Assembly (NCBI GenBank): GCA_963702835.1
Contig: OY969762.1
Span: 1,984,001 to 2,048,000 of the forward strand
Source of the DNA: JAFGAV01 sp041479055
GTDB lineage: Bacteria > Acidobacteriota > Aminicenantia > Aminicenantales > JAFGAV01
DNA length: 64,000 nt
Direction: 5' to 3'
The notes under the pieces are model-generated. The model saw only the letters and a list, made by a program, of their open reading frames with translations. It did no database searches and was not told where the DNA came from. Within the stretch, counting starts at the first letter, position 1. Every line of letters begins with the position of its first letter. Position numbers and translations under genes: made by a program. Positions 45,223-57,604 of this stretch are shown here, piece after piece.

Positions 45223-46851
45223 TTGCCAGCCGACCATACCCACCGATCCAAAAACGAAGTCAATGCCCTTATCTCCAAAGGCCGCAAACAGGGCTACCTG
45301 CTGTTCGCGGACATCGACAAGACCTTCCAGGATGAGCTCGACTCCGAGGAGGACTTCAACAATTTCCTCAACTCCATCGGGGATTACGGGATTAAAATCC
45401 TCGACTCCAAGCAGCAGGAGATCGTCCTCCCCCGCCGCAAGCCCGACATCGTCTCCCTGCAAGGGCTGGAGCGAACGACCGACCCGGTCAAGCTCTACCT
45501 GCGGGAGATGGGCAACATCTCCCTGCTGACCCGGGAGGGCGAGGTCGCCATCGCCCGGGAGATCGAGCGAGGGGAGAAGGGCATCATCAAGGCCCTGTCC
45601 AAGACCCGCCTGGTGCTGAACGAGGTGCTGAGCCTGGAGTCCAGGATCAAGGACAACGTCAACGTCATCACCGAGATGTTCGACGTCAGCGAGGACGATA
45701 TCGCCGAGGGCAAGATTGAGGAGAAGAAGAAGCAGATTCTGGCTAAGATCAAAAAGATCAGGGAGTTGAGCGTCAAGCTGGACCGCATTCCCCAGCGAAA
45801 AAAATCCTTCATCTCCCGGGGCCGGAAGATCGTGAAGATCAGCCGGCATATCCGCGAGCTGAACATTCGCTCCATCCAGCGGGAAAAGATTATCGACATC
45901 CTCCGTCATATGCTGCAAGTCATCAATGACCTGGAAGGGCGGCTGGAAGAGGTTGGGGTGGCCTATAAGCAGAGCCGCAGCCAGAAGAACCGGGTCGCCC
46001 TGGAGCAGAAGAAAAGAGAACTCAACCGCCAGCTCAAGGCCCACCAGCGGGAGATCGGCCTCGACACTCAGAACCTGCGCAAGATCCTGCGGACCATCAC
46101 CACCGGCAAGAAGGTCAGCGACCAGGCCAAGAAGGAGTTGGTGGCGGCCAACCTCAGGCTGGTGGTATCCATCGCCAAGAAGTACAGCAACCGCGGCCTG
46201 CAGTTCCTGGACCTTATCCAGGAGGGCAACATGGGCTTGATGAAAGCCGTGGACAAGTTCGAATACCGCCGCGGCTACAAGTTCTCCACCTACGCCACCT
46301 GGTGGATCCGGCAGGCCATTACCCGGGCCATCGCCGACCAGGCCCGCACCATTCGCATTCCCGTCCACATGATCGAAACCATCAACAAGCTCATCCGCGT
46401 CTCGCGCAGCCTAGTCCAGGAGATCGGCCGTGAGCCGACCAGCGAAGAGATAGCCAAGAAGATGGACTTGCCGGTCAACAAGGTCCGCAAGATCATCAAG
46501 ATCGCCCAGGAGCCCATCTCCCTGGAAACGCCCATCGGTGAAGAGGAAGACAGCCATCTGGGCGATTTCATCGAAGACAAAATCCTGCCCTCTCCTCCCG
46601 ACACGGTCATCCACATCAACCTGCGGGAACAGATCGAGGAGGCCCTCAAGACCCTGACCGAAAGGGAGGCCAAGGTCCTCAAGATGCGTTTCGGCTTGGG
46701 TGACGGCAACGAGCACACCCTGGAGGAAGTCGGCCAGCAGTTCAAGGTCACCCGTGAGAGAATCCGCCAGATCGAGGCCAAAGCCTTGCGCAAGCTCAAG
46801 CATCCCAGCCGCAGCCGAAAGCTCAAATCGTTCACCAACGGCACCACCTAA
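45223..46851 (+). CDS. rpoD: RNA polymerase primary sigma factor
   Basis: A 542-residue sigma-70 factor. It begins with TTG at 45223, with GGAG six bases upstream. Region 1.1 is at 1-80, region 1.2 begins at DPVKLYLREMGNISLLTREGE, and a non-conserved helical insert spans about 130-290. Region 2 contains LDLIQEGNMGLMKAVDKF and FSTYATWWIRQAITRAI. Region 3 and region 4 end with VTRERIRQIEAKALRKL. It directs housekeeping transcription. Confidence 0.96.
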   Translation: MPADHTHRSKNEVNALISKGRKQGYLLFADIDKTFQDELDSEEDFNNFLNSIGDYGIKILDSKQQEIVLPRRKPDIVSLQGLERTTDPVKLYLREMGNISLLTREGEVAIAREIERGEKGIIKALSKTRLVLNEVLSLESRIKDNVNVITEMFDVSEDDIAEGKIEEKKKQILAKIKKIRELSVKLDRIPQRKKSFISRGRKIVKISRHIRELNIRSIQREKIIDILRHMLQVINDLEGRLEEVGVAYKQSRSQKNRVALEQKKRELNRQLKAHQREIGLDTQNLRKILRTITTGKKVSDQAKKELVAANLRLVVSIAKKYSNRGLQFLDLIQEGNMGLMKAVDKFEYRRGYKFSTYATWWIRQAITRAIADQARTIRIPVHMIETINKLIRVSRSLVQEIGREPTSEEIAKKMDLPVNKVRKIIKIAQEPISLETPIGEEEDSHLGDFIEDKILPSPPDTVIHINLREQIEEALKTLTEREAKVLKMRFGLGDGNEHTLEEVGQQFKVTRERIRQIEAKALRKLKHPSRSRKLKSFTNGTT

Positions 46852-46942
46852 ACCGGCGGCATCCTTTTTTCCGTAACAGATCCGGACAAGCGGAGTGAAA
46901 ATTGCATCAGCCTCACCTTTATGATATAAGGAAGAAACCCCA

Positions 46943-47014
46943 GGGCCTATAGCTCAGCGGTAGAGCCACCGGCTCATAACCGGCAGGTCCCAGGTTCGAA
47001 TCCTGGTAGGCCCA
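46943..47014 (+). tRNA. tRNA-Met (anticodon CAT)
   Basis: A 72-base cloverleaf. Acceptor arms GGGCCTA and TAGGCCC pair fully, the D arm is GCTCAGCGGTAGAGC, the anticodon loop is CTCATAA with CAT, and the T arm contains GGTTCGAATCC. The first pair G-C argues against an initiator tRNA. It could be the elongator Met or the lysidine-modified Ile2 type. No CCA is encoded. Confidence 0.93.
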
Positions 47015-47034
47015 TCTGCGAAAGAGGAAGAAAT

Positions 47035-47778
47035 GTGGACGCTGATTTCGACAATCTGATCGAACTGCAGCGGCTTGATTCCGAAATCAGGAAGGTCCAA
47101 TCTCTTCTGGATAGCATCCCCTCCCAGGTCGAAGCCATCGACCGACAGATCGAAGCCTCCGCCCTGGCCCTTGGCCAAGCCCGGGAAAAACTGGCTCATA
47201 ACCAGAAAAGGCGACGGGAACTGGAGGGAGAGGTCAAGGACATCAAATCCCATGTCACCAAGTACAAGCTCCAGCTCAACCAGGTCAAGACCAACCGGGA
47301 ATATCAGGCCCTGCTCAAGGAAATCGACGATAACCAGCAGAAAATAGATAAGATCGAGGAAGACATCATCACCGAGCTGCTCAACGCGGATCAAATCGAG
47401 ATCGACATCCAGGCCGCCGTGGCCAAAGACGGCCAGGAAAAAATCCGCCTCCACCAAGAAAAGGAAGTTCTGGCCCGGGAAAAGTCCAGGCTCGAGGAAG
47501 AAATCACGAGCCTGGCCGCGGCCAAAGAAAAGCTGCTGCCCTTCATTCCCAAGGACCAGGTGGCCCTTTATTTGAGGATCTTCGACAAGAAGGGCGGCCT
47601 GGCCCTCTCCCCGGTCACCGACGATTTCTGCACCCTGTGCCACATGCGCGTCCGGCCCCAGATGCTGAGCGAGCTGGTGGAGAAAAACCAGCTCCTGCTG
47701 TGCGAGAACTGCGGCCGCATCCTGCACCGGGCCAAAGAAAAACCAGAAGCTGAAGAAGAAGCTCCCAGCGCCAAGTAA
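47035..47778 (+). CDS. Coiled-coil protein with C4-type zinc ribbon
   Basis: A 247-residue protein starting with GTG at 47035, with GAGGAAG just upstream. Residues 5-175 form a long antiparallel coiled-coil hairpin. The C-terminus is a zinc ribbon with CTLC and CENC pairs and the conserved NQLLLCENCGRILH. This is the widespread CT398-like or CdsZ/zf-RING_7 family, of unclear cellular role. It starts 20 bases after the tRNA. Confidence 0.85.
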   Translation: MDADFDNLIELQRLDSEIRKVQSLLDSIPSQVEAIDRQIEASALALGQAREKLAHNQKRRRELEGEVKDIKSHVTKYKLQLNQVKTNREYQALLKEIDDNQQKIDKIEEDIITELLNADQIEIDIQAAVAKDGQEKIRLHQEKEVLAREKSRLEEEITSLAAAKEKLLPFIPKDQVALYLRIFDKKGGLALSPVTDDFCTLCHMRVRPQMLSELVEKNQLLLCENCGRILHRAKEKPEAEEEAPSAK

Positions 47779-47851
47779 GCCCCGGGCTCAGTCCCTGAAT
47801 TGAAATCCCTTTTGCTTCCTGATATGATGGATCCAAATCGAGGAGGTTCCT

Positions 47852-48568
47852 ATGAAGAAAAAAATGTTTTTCGTTTTGGCCATCCTCCTGGCGGCCAGCC
47901 TCTTCTCTTGGGCCGGGGAGGAGAAGCCCCGCCTGGGCGTCTTGCGCTTCACCAACCATACCAGCGCCGGATGGTGGAGCGCTTCCGTGAGCGATGAGCT
48001 ATCGGACATGCTGTCTTCGGAGCTGAGGAGCACCAGGGCCTTCCAGATCCTGGAGCGCAAAGAAATCGACTCCATCCTCTACGAACAGGATTTCAGCCAG
48101 ACCAATCGCGTCAGCCAGGCGACCAAGGTCCAATTGGGCAATATGAAGGGCGCCAAATACCTGGTGGCCGGCACCGTGTCCGCCTACGAAGAACAGACCG
48201 GTCAGACGGGCGGCGGCGTGTCTCTAGGCCCCATCAGCCTGGGGGGCAGAAAAGACAAGACCTACCTCGCCGTGGACCTTAAGATCATCGACAGCGAGAC
48301 GGGCGAGATCGTAGACACCCGGACGATTGAAGCCGAGGTCGGGGGCCTGGGCCTGGGCGGCGGGCTGAGCCTGGGCAGCTTCTCCATCAACGGCTCGGAC
48401 TACCAGAGGACGCCCACCGGCAAGGCCATCCGGGCCTGCATTATCTATTGCTCGGAATATCTGGCCTGCTCCCTGGTGAACGGCCAGGATGCCCCCTGTA
48501 TGAAGAAATGGGACAAAATGGACGAGAAGCGGCGGGAGCGGACTAAAGGCGCCATCGACATCAAGTAA
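47852..48568 (+). CDS. CsgG/HfaB family protein, exported
   Basis: A 238-residue protein with a signal peptide (about 1-22). The core has the CsgG pattern: LGVLRFTNHT, SDMLSSELRSTRAFQILERK, GAKYLVAGTVSAYEE and YLAVDLKIIDSETGEIVDTR. No lipobox Cys is present at the cleavage site, so it may be periplasmic and unlike the curli pore. GAGGAGG is seven bases before the ATG. A strong hairpin terminator follows. Confidence 0.83.
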   Translation: MKKKMFFVLAILLAASLFSWAGEEKPRLGVLRFTNHTSAGWWSASVSDELSDMLSSELRSTRAFQILERKEIDSILYEQDFSQTNRVSQATKVQLGNMKGAKYLVAGTVSAYEEQTGQTGGGVSLGPISLGGRKDKTYLAVDLKIIDSETGEIVDTRTIEAEVGGLGLGGGLSLGSFSINGSDYQRTPTGKAIRACIIYCSEYLACSLVNGQDAPCMKKWDKMDEKRRERTKGAIDIK

Positions 48569-48595
48569 TCCCGCTCTCGGCTCAGAGTCGGACCC

Positions 48596-48632
48596 AAGGC
48601 CGATGAGGCCAAATGGCCTCATCGGCCTTTTT
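48596..48632 (+). terminator. Rho-independent terminator
   Basis: A perfect 13-base stem GGCCGATGAGGCC (48598-48610) and GGCCTCATCGGCC (48615-48627) with a four-base loop is followed by five T's. It ends the CsgG-like gene and lies directly at the 5' end of the next gene. Confidence 0.85.
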
Positions 48633-48636
48633 GACC

Positions 48637-49830
48637 ATGATTAAATCACTTCGTCCCCTGGTCAGCCTGGCCGCCGCCGCGGCCCTCCTCTGCGGCGTCT
48701 CCTGCCGCCGGGAAGATTCAGTCGCCGACCGGGCTGTCTACCAGCCGAATCCAGACAAACCCGGAGAAACCCGCCTGGTCATGGATTTCAGCGGATTCTT
48801 GAAGCCGGCCGGCCTCCAGGAATTCAAGCCTGTCTATCACAGGCCTCCCGTCCAACAGGGAAACACCGGCACCTGCTGGTCGTTCGCCGTGACTTCACTC
48901 TTCGAGTCCGAGCTCAAACGCCTCCGCGGGCTGGAGGTCAAGCTCTCGGAGGTGCACACGGTTTACTGGGAATACGTTGAAAAGGCAAGGCGCTACATTC
49001 GGGAAAAGGGGGACTCGGCTTTGGCCGAGGGCTCGGAACCGAATGCGGTCGTCCTGCGGATGAAGGAATACGGCGCGGTCCGCGCCTCGGACTACAGCGG
49101 CCTTCTGGCCGGCGCAACGGGCCACGACCAGGCCGCCTTGTTCAAGGAGGTTGAGGCCTGTCTCCACGGATTCCGGGACCGGGGCGAGTGGGACGAAGCC
49201 AAGGCCCTGGCCGCGGTGCGGGCCATATTGGACCGGCGGCTCGGCCGTCCGCCCGCCACTATCACCGTCGAAGGCCGGTCTTACACGCCCCGCGAGTATG
49301 CGGAGCAGGTTCTGCGCCTGCCCCTCGATGACTATGTCGCTTTCATCAGCTTCAAGTCCCTCCCCTTCTACACCCGCGGCGAGTACAAGGTCCCCGACAA
49401 CTGGTGGCACAGCCGGGATTATTATAACGTCCCGCTCGAGGAGTTCACTGCCGCTCTGACCGGCGCACTCCGCAAGGGGTTCTCCGTGGCCCTGGCCGGG
49501 GACATCTCCGAGCCCGGGAACAGCGGCCCGAATAACGTCGCCGTCATTCCGAGCTTCGACCTGCCGCGCGCCGCGATCAACCAGGACAGCCGCGAGCTCC
49601 GCTTCGTCAACAAAAGCTCGACCGATGATCATGTCCTGCACCTCATCGGAATGGCCCGGCGTTCGGACGGGGAATGGTTCCTCCTCAAGGATTCCTGGCG
49701 GACGGCCTGGCAGGGCCGGTTCAAAGGCTACTTCTTCTTCCGCGACGACTACGTTAAGCTCAAGATGCTGACCTTCCTTGTTCACAAGGACGCCGTGCCT
49801 GACCTCCTGGCCAAGTTCAAAGAACAATAA
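48637..49830 (+). CDS. C1 (papain/bleomycin hydrolase-like) cysteine peptidase, exported
   Basis: About 397 residues. A signal peptide (MIKSLRPLVSLAAAAALL) ends near CGVSC and may be a weak lipobox. The catalytic Cys is in QQGNTGTCWSFAV with its oxyanion Gln, and the His in DDHVLHLIGM. The third residue, normally Asn in NSWG, is Asp in LLKDSW. That change weakens but need not abolish activity. The start is open: ATG 48637 gives the best signal peptide but has no Shine-Dalgarno, while ATG 48613 has GAGG upstream but lies in the terminator hairpin. Confidence 0.83.
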   Translation: MIKSLRPLVSLAAAAALLCGVSCRREDSVADRAVYQPNPDKPGETRLVMDFSGFLKPAGLQEFKPVYHRPPVQQGNTGTCWSFAVTSLFESELKRLRGLEVKLSEVHTVYWEYVEKARRYIREKGDSALAEGSEPNAVVLRMKEYGAVRASDYSGLLAGATGHDQAALFKEVEACLHGFRDRGEWDEAKALAAVRAILDRRLGRPPATITVEGRSYTPREYAEQVLRLPLDDYVAFISFKSLPFYTRGEYKVPDNWWHSRDYYNVPLEEFTAALTGALRKGFSVALAGDISEPGNSGPNNVAVIPSFDLPRAAINQDSRELRFVNKSSTDDHVLHLIGMARRSDGEWFLLKDSWRTAWQGRFKGYFFFRDDYVKLKMLTFLVHKDAVPDLLAKFKEQ

Positions 49831-50017
49831 GAATCGGGTCGGACCCGCGGAACCACCTAATAATTAAGAAAATAGCTTGTCTCTCTGGGGGTATTTCTGC
49901 CCTTAAAGATAGTTTTTTGGGCTCGAAAAAAGATAATTAAAAGTATCAGAGAGCCGAAGCAAATTTTTTTATCGGAATAGAGGGCACTTATTAAAAAATG
50001 GTATTTCCGCGGGCCGC

Positions 50018-51817
50018 TCAAACTTGGTTGTCGAACTTCGCCTCCCGGTAGAGCGCCTCGATCTGATCGCTGTATTTCTTCTCCACGATGTTGCGCTTGA
50101 CCTTCAGGCTGGGGGTCATCTCTCCCTTCTCGATTTCGAAATCGCGGTCCAGCAGCAGCACCTTCTTGACCTTCTCGAAGGAGGACAGCAGGGGGGTGGC
50201 CCGGTCCGCCTCAGAAGTGAGGAAGGCCGTCACTTTGGGGTTTTTGACCAGCTCGGCCCGGTCCCGAAAGGCAATGCCGTTCGCCCGGGCATATTCCTCC
50301 AGCTTCTCGAAATTGGGCACGATCAGGGCCGAAACGAATTTTCGCCGGTCGCCGATAACCACGGCGTTGGCGATATAGGGATTGGTCTTGAGGATGTTCT
50401 CGATGGGCTGGGGGGCGACGTTCTTGCCGCCGGCGGTGACGATCAAGTCTTTCTTCCGGTCGGTAATGATCAAAAAGCCATCCTCGTCCAGACGGCCGAT
50501 GTCCCCCGTCTTCAGCCAGCCGCCCTCAAAAGTCTCCCGGGTCTCAGCTTCTTTTTTGTAATAGCCTTTCATGACGTTCGGGCCCCGGGCCAGGATCTCA
50601 CCGTCGGGGGCGATCTTGACCTCGACGCCGGGGATGGGCTTGCCCACCGTGCCGAACCTAAGGGCTTGGAAAGTGTTGACCGAGATGACGGGCGCGGTCT
50701 CCGTTAGGCCGTAGCCTTCCATGATGACCAGGCCCATGGCGTAGAAGAACTCGGCGATGTCTTTGCTCAGGGGGGCGCCGCCCGAGACAAAAAAGCGGAT
50801 GTTTCCCCCCGTTTTGGCCACGATCTTGGAAAAGACCAGCTTGTGGGCCAGGCTCCGCTTGAAGCGGAGCCAGCCGGAGATGGGCTGTTCGGCCAGTTTG
50901 CGCCGGCCGAAGTCCTTGCCCACCTTGAGCCCCCAGAAAAAAATCTTCCGTTTCAGCCCCGAGCCGGCCAGCACGGTGTCGATGACCTTGGAGTAGATCT
51001 TCTCGAAGACCCGCGGCACGGCCACCATGATCTGGGGCTTGACCTCGAGCAGGTTCTGGGCCACAGTGTCCACGCTTTCGGCATAGGCGATGGTGCAGCC
51101 CCGATAGACATAGGCGTAGGTGACCATCCGCTCCAGGACATGGGACAAAGGCAGGAAGGAAAGGACCGTGTCCTTAACGTTAAAATCAAGAAGCTCGGCG
51201 CTGGTCTTGACGTTGGAGACGAAGTTGCGGTGGGTGAGGAGGACGCCCTTGGGCAGGCCGGTCGTGCCCGAGGTGTAGATAATGGTGGCTGAATCTTCGG
51301 GCCGAACGGCCAGGGCCTTCTTTTCGAAAAGCCCGGGGTCCTTGTCCGCCTCCTGCCGGCCCCTCTCCATCACCTCGGCCACGAGCTTCACTCCGGCCGG
51401 CGCCGGGCCGTCCAGGATGAGGAAGTGCTGAACTTTGCCGAGCTGTGATTTTATCGACTCGACCTTTTTCCACAGATCAGCGTTCGAAACCAGGACAACC
51501 TTGGCGTCGCTGTCGTCGATGATGTACTTGATTTGTTCAGGCACCAGGGTCGTATAAATGGGCACGGTCAGGCCCCCGCAACACAGGGCGGCCAGGTCGG
51601 CCATGACCCACTCGGGCCGGTTCTCGCAGAGGATGACGAACTTATCGCCCGGTCCGAACCCCAGGGTCTGAAGGCCCAGGCTGAGATGTTTCACCGGCGT
51701 GCTGAATTGCAGGGTGGACAAGGGGACAAACCCCCCCTCTTTTTTATAAAGGACAAATTTATCTTTGGGATAATCCTTAATTGTATTGAGTAATATCTGG
51801 GGAATGGTCTCGCTCAT
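50018..51817 (-). CDS. Long-chain fatty-acid-CoA ligase (AMP-forming)
   Basis: About 599 residues. ANL adenylation motifs: A3 YTSGTTGLPKGVLLTHRN, A5 EGYGLTETAP, A7/A8 TGDIGRLDEDGFLIITDRKKD and the lysine-bearing GGKNVAPQPIEN. It couples ATP to fatty-acid activation through an acyl-AMP. The second of two nearby ATGs (51817) has AGGAGGG at proper distance and is preferred. It is upstream of gyrA on the opposite side of a 77-base gap and transcribed alone. Confidence 0.92.
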   Translation of the reverse strand: MSETIPQILLNTIKDYPKDKFVLYKKEGGFVPLSTLQFSTPVKHLSLGLQTLGFGPGDKFVILCENRPEWVMADLAALCCGGLTVPIYTTLVPEQIKYIIDDSDAKVVLVSNADLWKKVESIKSQLGKVQHFLILDGPAPAGVKLVAEVMERGRQEADKDPGLFEKKALAVRPEDSATIIYTSGTTGLPKGVLLTHRNFVSNVKTSAELLDFNVKDTVLSFLPLSHVLERMVTYAYVYRGCTIAYAESVDTVAQNLLEVKPQIMVAVPRVFEKIYSKVIDTVLAGSGLKRKIFFWGLKVGKDFGRRKLAEQPISGWLRFKRSLAHKLVFSKIVAKTGGNIRFFVSGGAPLSKDIAEFFYAMGLVIMEGYGLTETAPVISVNTFQALRFGTVGKPIPGVEVKIAPDGEILARGPNVMKGYYKKEAETRETFEGGWLKTGDIGRLDEDGFLIITDRKKDLIVTAGGKNVAPQPIENILKTNPYIANAVVIGDRRKFVSALIVPNFEKLEEYARANGIAFRDRAELVKNPKVTAFLTSEADRATPLLSSFEKVKKVLLLDRDFEIEKGEMTPSLKVKRNIVEKKYSDQIEALYREAKFDNQV

Positions 51818-51894
51818 GGACATCCCTCCTGGGCCGTGGTGGGCTCATTGTAGACGTCCGGGCGGGGGGTGTCAAGAAAAGAATGGTTCTAGGG

Positions 51895-54422
<2,528 letters not shown>

Positions 54423-54426
<4 letters not shown>

Positions 54427-57083
54427 ATGTCGAGGTTGGTGACCATCACGGCATTCGATTCAATGAAGTTGCGCCGGCGTTCGACATCATCGCCCATCAG
54501 GATGGAAAAAGTCTCATCGGCCTCGACGGCATCCCGGATGGAGACTTTGAGCAGGGCCCGACGCTGGGGGTTCATCGTTGTCTCCCAGAGTTGCTCCGGC
54601 GTCATCTCGCCCAAGCCCTTGTAGCGCTGGATGGACACCCCCTTCTTGCCCTTGTCGTGGAGGTAGTCGAGGAGCCTGGTTTCGTTCTCGATGGTCAAGG
54701 TCTCGCTGTCAACGAGGATCTCATAGGGCGGGTTGAAGCCCTCCATCTCCTTGTAGATTTTAAAGAGGTTCTTGTACTCCGTGGAATCGATCAAAGCCAG
54801 GTTGATTTTGCAGTTGATGGACACCCCGTTGATCTGGTATTTGAGGCCCAGCTCGTAGGACTCGTATTCCTCGTCCATGCTCAATTCGGTGGCCAGGTCC
54901 TTGTCCATGGCCTCGAGGAGCGACTGGACCCTTTTCATGGCTTTTTTATCCTGGAGGAATTCCAGGCCGTTTACTCCCTCCCGGATGAGGAGCTCGATCA
55001 GAAAAGGGGGGAAGTCCTTTCGCTCCAGGAGCTGCAAGTAGCTCTTCTTCTGCATGATGCGGAGGAAATGCTTGCGAAGTTTCTCTCCTTCGAAGACTTC
55101 TTTTTTGCCCTTGACCCGGACCTTAAACTCCTCCGAGATCTTCTTGACCAGCCACTTCTCGTAGGCCCTCTCCTCCTTGAGGTACTGGACCTCCTTGCCC
55201 TTGGAGATTTTGTAGAGAGGAGGCTGGGCAATGTAGAGGTAACCCTGTTCGATGAGAGGCTTCAGCTGCCGGTAAAAGAAAGTCATGATCAGGGTGCGAA
55301 TGTGGGACCCGTCCACATCGGCGTCGGTCATGATGATGACCTTGTGGTAGCGAAGCTTGTCCAGGCTCGACTCGGCTTCGCCCGTGCTCACCCCCAGGGC
55401 GGCGATCATCATCCCGATCTCTTCGTTGTTCAGGATCTTGTCTTGGGCGGCCTTCCAGACGTTTAGGATCTTGCCCTTCAGGGGGAGGATGGCCTGAAAA
55501 CGTCGGTCGCGGCCCTGCTTGGCCGAGCCGCCGGCGGAATCGCCCTCGACGATGAAAATCTCGGAAAGGGCGGGATCGCGCTCCTGGCAATCGGCCAGCT
55601 TCCCGGGCAGGGTTGTCGATTCCAGGACGCTCTTGCGCCGGGCCAGGTCGCGGGCCTTGCGGGCCGCCTCACGGGCGCGGGCCGCTTCCAGGGCCTTGAG
55701 GACGATGCGCTTGGCGTTGGTGGGGTTTTCTTCCAAATAAGCGGCCAGCTTCTCGTTGACCAGGGACTCGACGATGCCCTTGACTTCAGAGTTGCCCAGT
55801 TTGGTCTTGGTCTGTCCCTCGAATTGGGGGTCCCGCATCTTGATGCTGAGCACGGCGCACAACCCTTCCCGCGAGTCGTCGCCGGACAGCGCCCCGGCGC
55901 TCAGGTCCTTAAACAGATTGTTGGCCAGGGCATAGTTGTTGAGGCAGCGGGTCAGGGCGGCCTTGAAGCCGATGAGATGCGTGCCGCCCTCTGTGGTGTT
56001 GATGTTGTTGACGAAGGTGAAGATCGTTTCGTTGTAGCCGGCGTTGTACTGGAAGGCCAGCTCGACGATAATGCTGTCCTTCTGGCTTTCGAAATAGACC
56101 GGCCTCGGGTTAAGGACGGTCTTGTTCTGGTTGAGGTACTGGACGAACTCGACGATGCCGCCCTTGTACTGGAACTCGTGGCTTTTGTTCGTCCGCTCGT
56201 CGGCGATGGAGATGCGGATGCCGCGGTTGAGGAAGGACAGCTCCCGCAGCCTTTGGGTCAGGACCTCGAAGTTGAACTCGGTCGAGTCGAAGACCTCATC
56301 GTCCGGCCAGAAGGTGACTTTGGTACCGGACTTCTTGGTCTTGCCCACCTGCTTGAGCCGGGTGATGGGCACGCCGCGTTCATAGCTCTGGGTGTAAATC
56401 CCGCCGTCGCGCTTGACCTCCAGATCCAGCCTCCTGGACAGGGCGTTGACCACCGACACGCCCACCCCGTGCAGGCCGCCCGAGACTTTGTAGCTCTTGT
56501 CGTCAAACTTGCCGCCGGCGTGCAGCATGGTCATGACCACTTCGGCCGCCGACTTTTTCTCTTTCTTGTGCAATTCCACGGGAATGCCGCGGCCGTCGTC
56601 AATGACCGTCACCGAGTCGTCGACATGAATGAAGACATCGATGTTCTTGCAGAAACCGGCCAAGGCCTCGTCGATGGAATTATCCACCACCTCGTAGACC
56701 AGATGCTGGAGGCCCTCCGGTCCGGTCGAGCCGATGTACATGGCCGGCCGCTTGCGGACGGCATCCAGCCCCTTAAGAACCTTGATGCTCTCGGCAGTAT
56801 ACTTGGTCTCTCGGCGGGGCCTGCCCCTTTCCTCCGGTTCGGGAGCGGGTTCGGCCTTGGCGGGGAGAGCGGCGGGTGCGACGGGCGGAGGGAGCACCTT
56901 GTCGGGCTTGGCCTCGGCAGTCGTTTGGGCCGCTTCCGGCATCTTCTTTTTCCGCCCTGCTGCGGCGGGCCGGCCAGGCTTGGCTCGAGCAGATTTCGAT
57001 TCAACCTTTAGCTTGGCTGAGGCTTTCTTGAGGTTCAGCTTTGGCCTGCTCGCCTTTAGCTTTGCTTTTTCCCTTTTTTTCAT
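54423..57083 (-). CDS. gyrB: DNA gyrase subunit B with an N-terminal basic extension
   Basis: An 886-residue ATPase subunit. The GHKL ATP site is VVDNSIDEA ... VIDDGRGIPVE and GGLHGVGVSVVNALS. The TOPRIM domain begins IVEGDSAGGSAKQGRDRR and includes the DADVDGSHI metal motif. The roughly 170-residue insertion typical of Gram-negative GyrB is present. Unusual is a 90-residue N-terminal Lys/Ala/Pro-rich tail before the normal start (near YTAESIKVLKGLDAVR). GyrB introduces negative supercoils with GyrA. Confidence 0.96.
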
Positions 57084-57158
57084 GATAATTTCGCCTAATT
57101 GATAAGGACGTTCAGAGGGCCATTTCTCGCTATAAATAGACTAAAAATCTTCGATAAA

Positions 57159-57187
57159 ATTATAAACAAAATAATGACAAAAGTAAA
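57159..57187 (-). promoter_or_regulatory. Sigma-70 promoter of gyrB-gyrA
   Basis: TTTACT (57187-57182) and TATAAT (57164-57159) with a 17-base spacer lie about 76 bases upstream of the gyrB ATG. The surrounding 57084-57604 gap is very AT-rich and contains no gene or clear DnaA-box cluster. Confidence 0.65.
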
Positions 57188-57529
57188 GCAAAATTCAAAA
57201 TATTTTGGGGAGGTACCGGAGTGAATCTACTACATATTGAGGTCAAGCCCGCAATTATAGCTATTGTGCAAATAAATCATTTTTCATAAGAAAGCAGAAG
57301 AAAATATATGTTTTTTATTTTTTTTCAAGGTTTTGGTGTAAACTGAGCCCATTTTTACATAAAAAATACCCTATCCTGAAGAAATATCCGGCAGCGATTA
57401 TAAAGATGAAATTGATTGATTTATAAGCATATTTGTATATAAAAACAATATTTCCCTCGAACCTACGGCGATTTTTTCACGCCGCTTGTTCCTCCCAATC
57501 AATATTTTATCAAAGCGTCATTTTTTATC

Positions 57530-57559
57530 TTGAAAACTCAACGACATTTTTTGTATCTT
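57530..57559 (+). promoter_or_regulatory. Possible promoter of the GTPase gene
   Basis: TTGAAA (57530-57535) and TATCTT (57554-57559) with an 18-base spacer precede the ATG at 57605. A GGAGG (57588-57592) serves as the ribosome-binding site. Confidence 0.35.
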
Positions 57560-57604
57560 ATTCTCTTGAATTTATAGATTAGCGCTTGGAGGATCATACA
57601 GCCG

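Noticed and set aside
45208..46368. Minus-strand frame opposite rpoD
   Set aside because: Leu/Asp-rich antisense shadow; rpoD is unmistakable.
57084..57604. Possible replication origin in the AT-rich gap between gyrB and the GTPase gene
   Set aside because: No cluster of DnaA boxes and no dnaA or dnaN nearby; promoters explain the AT-richness.
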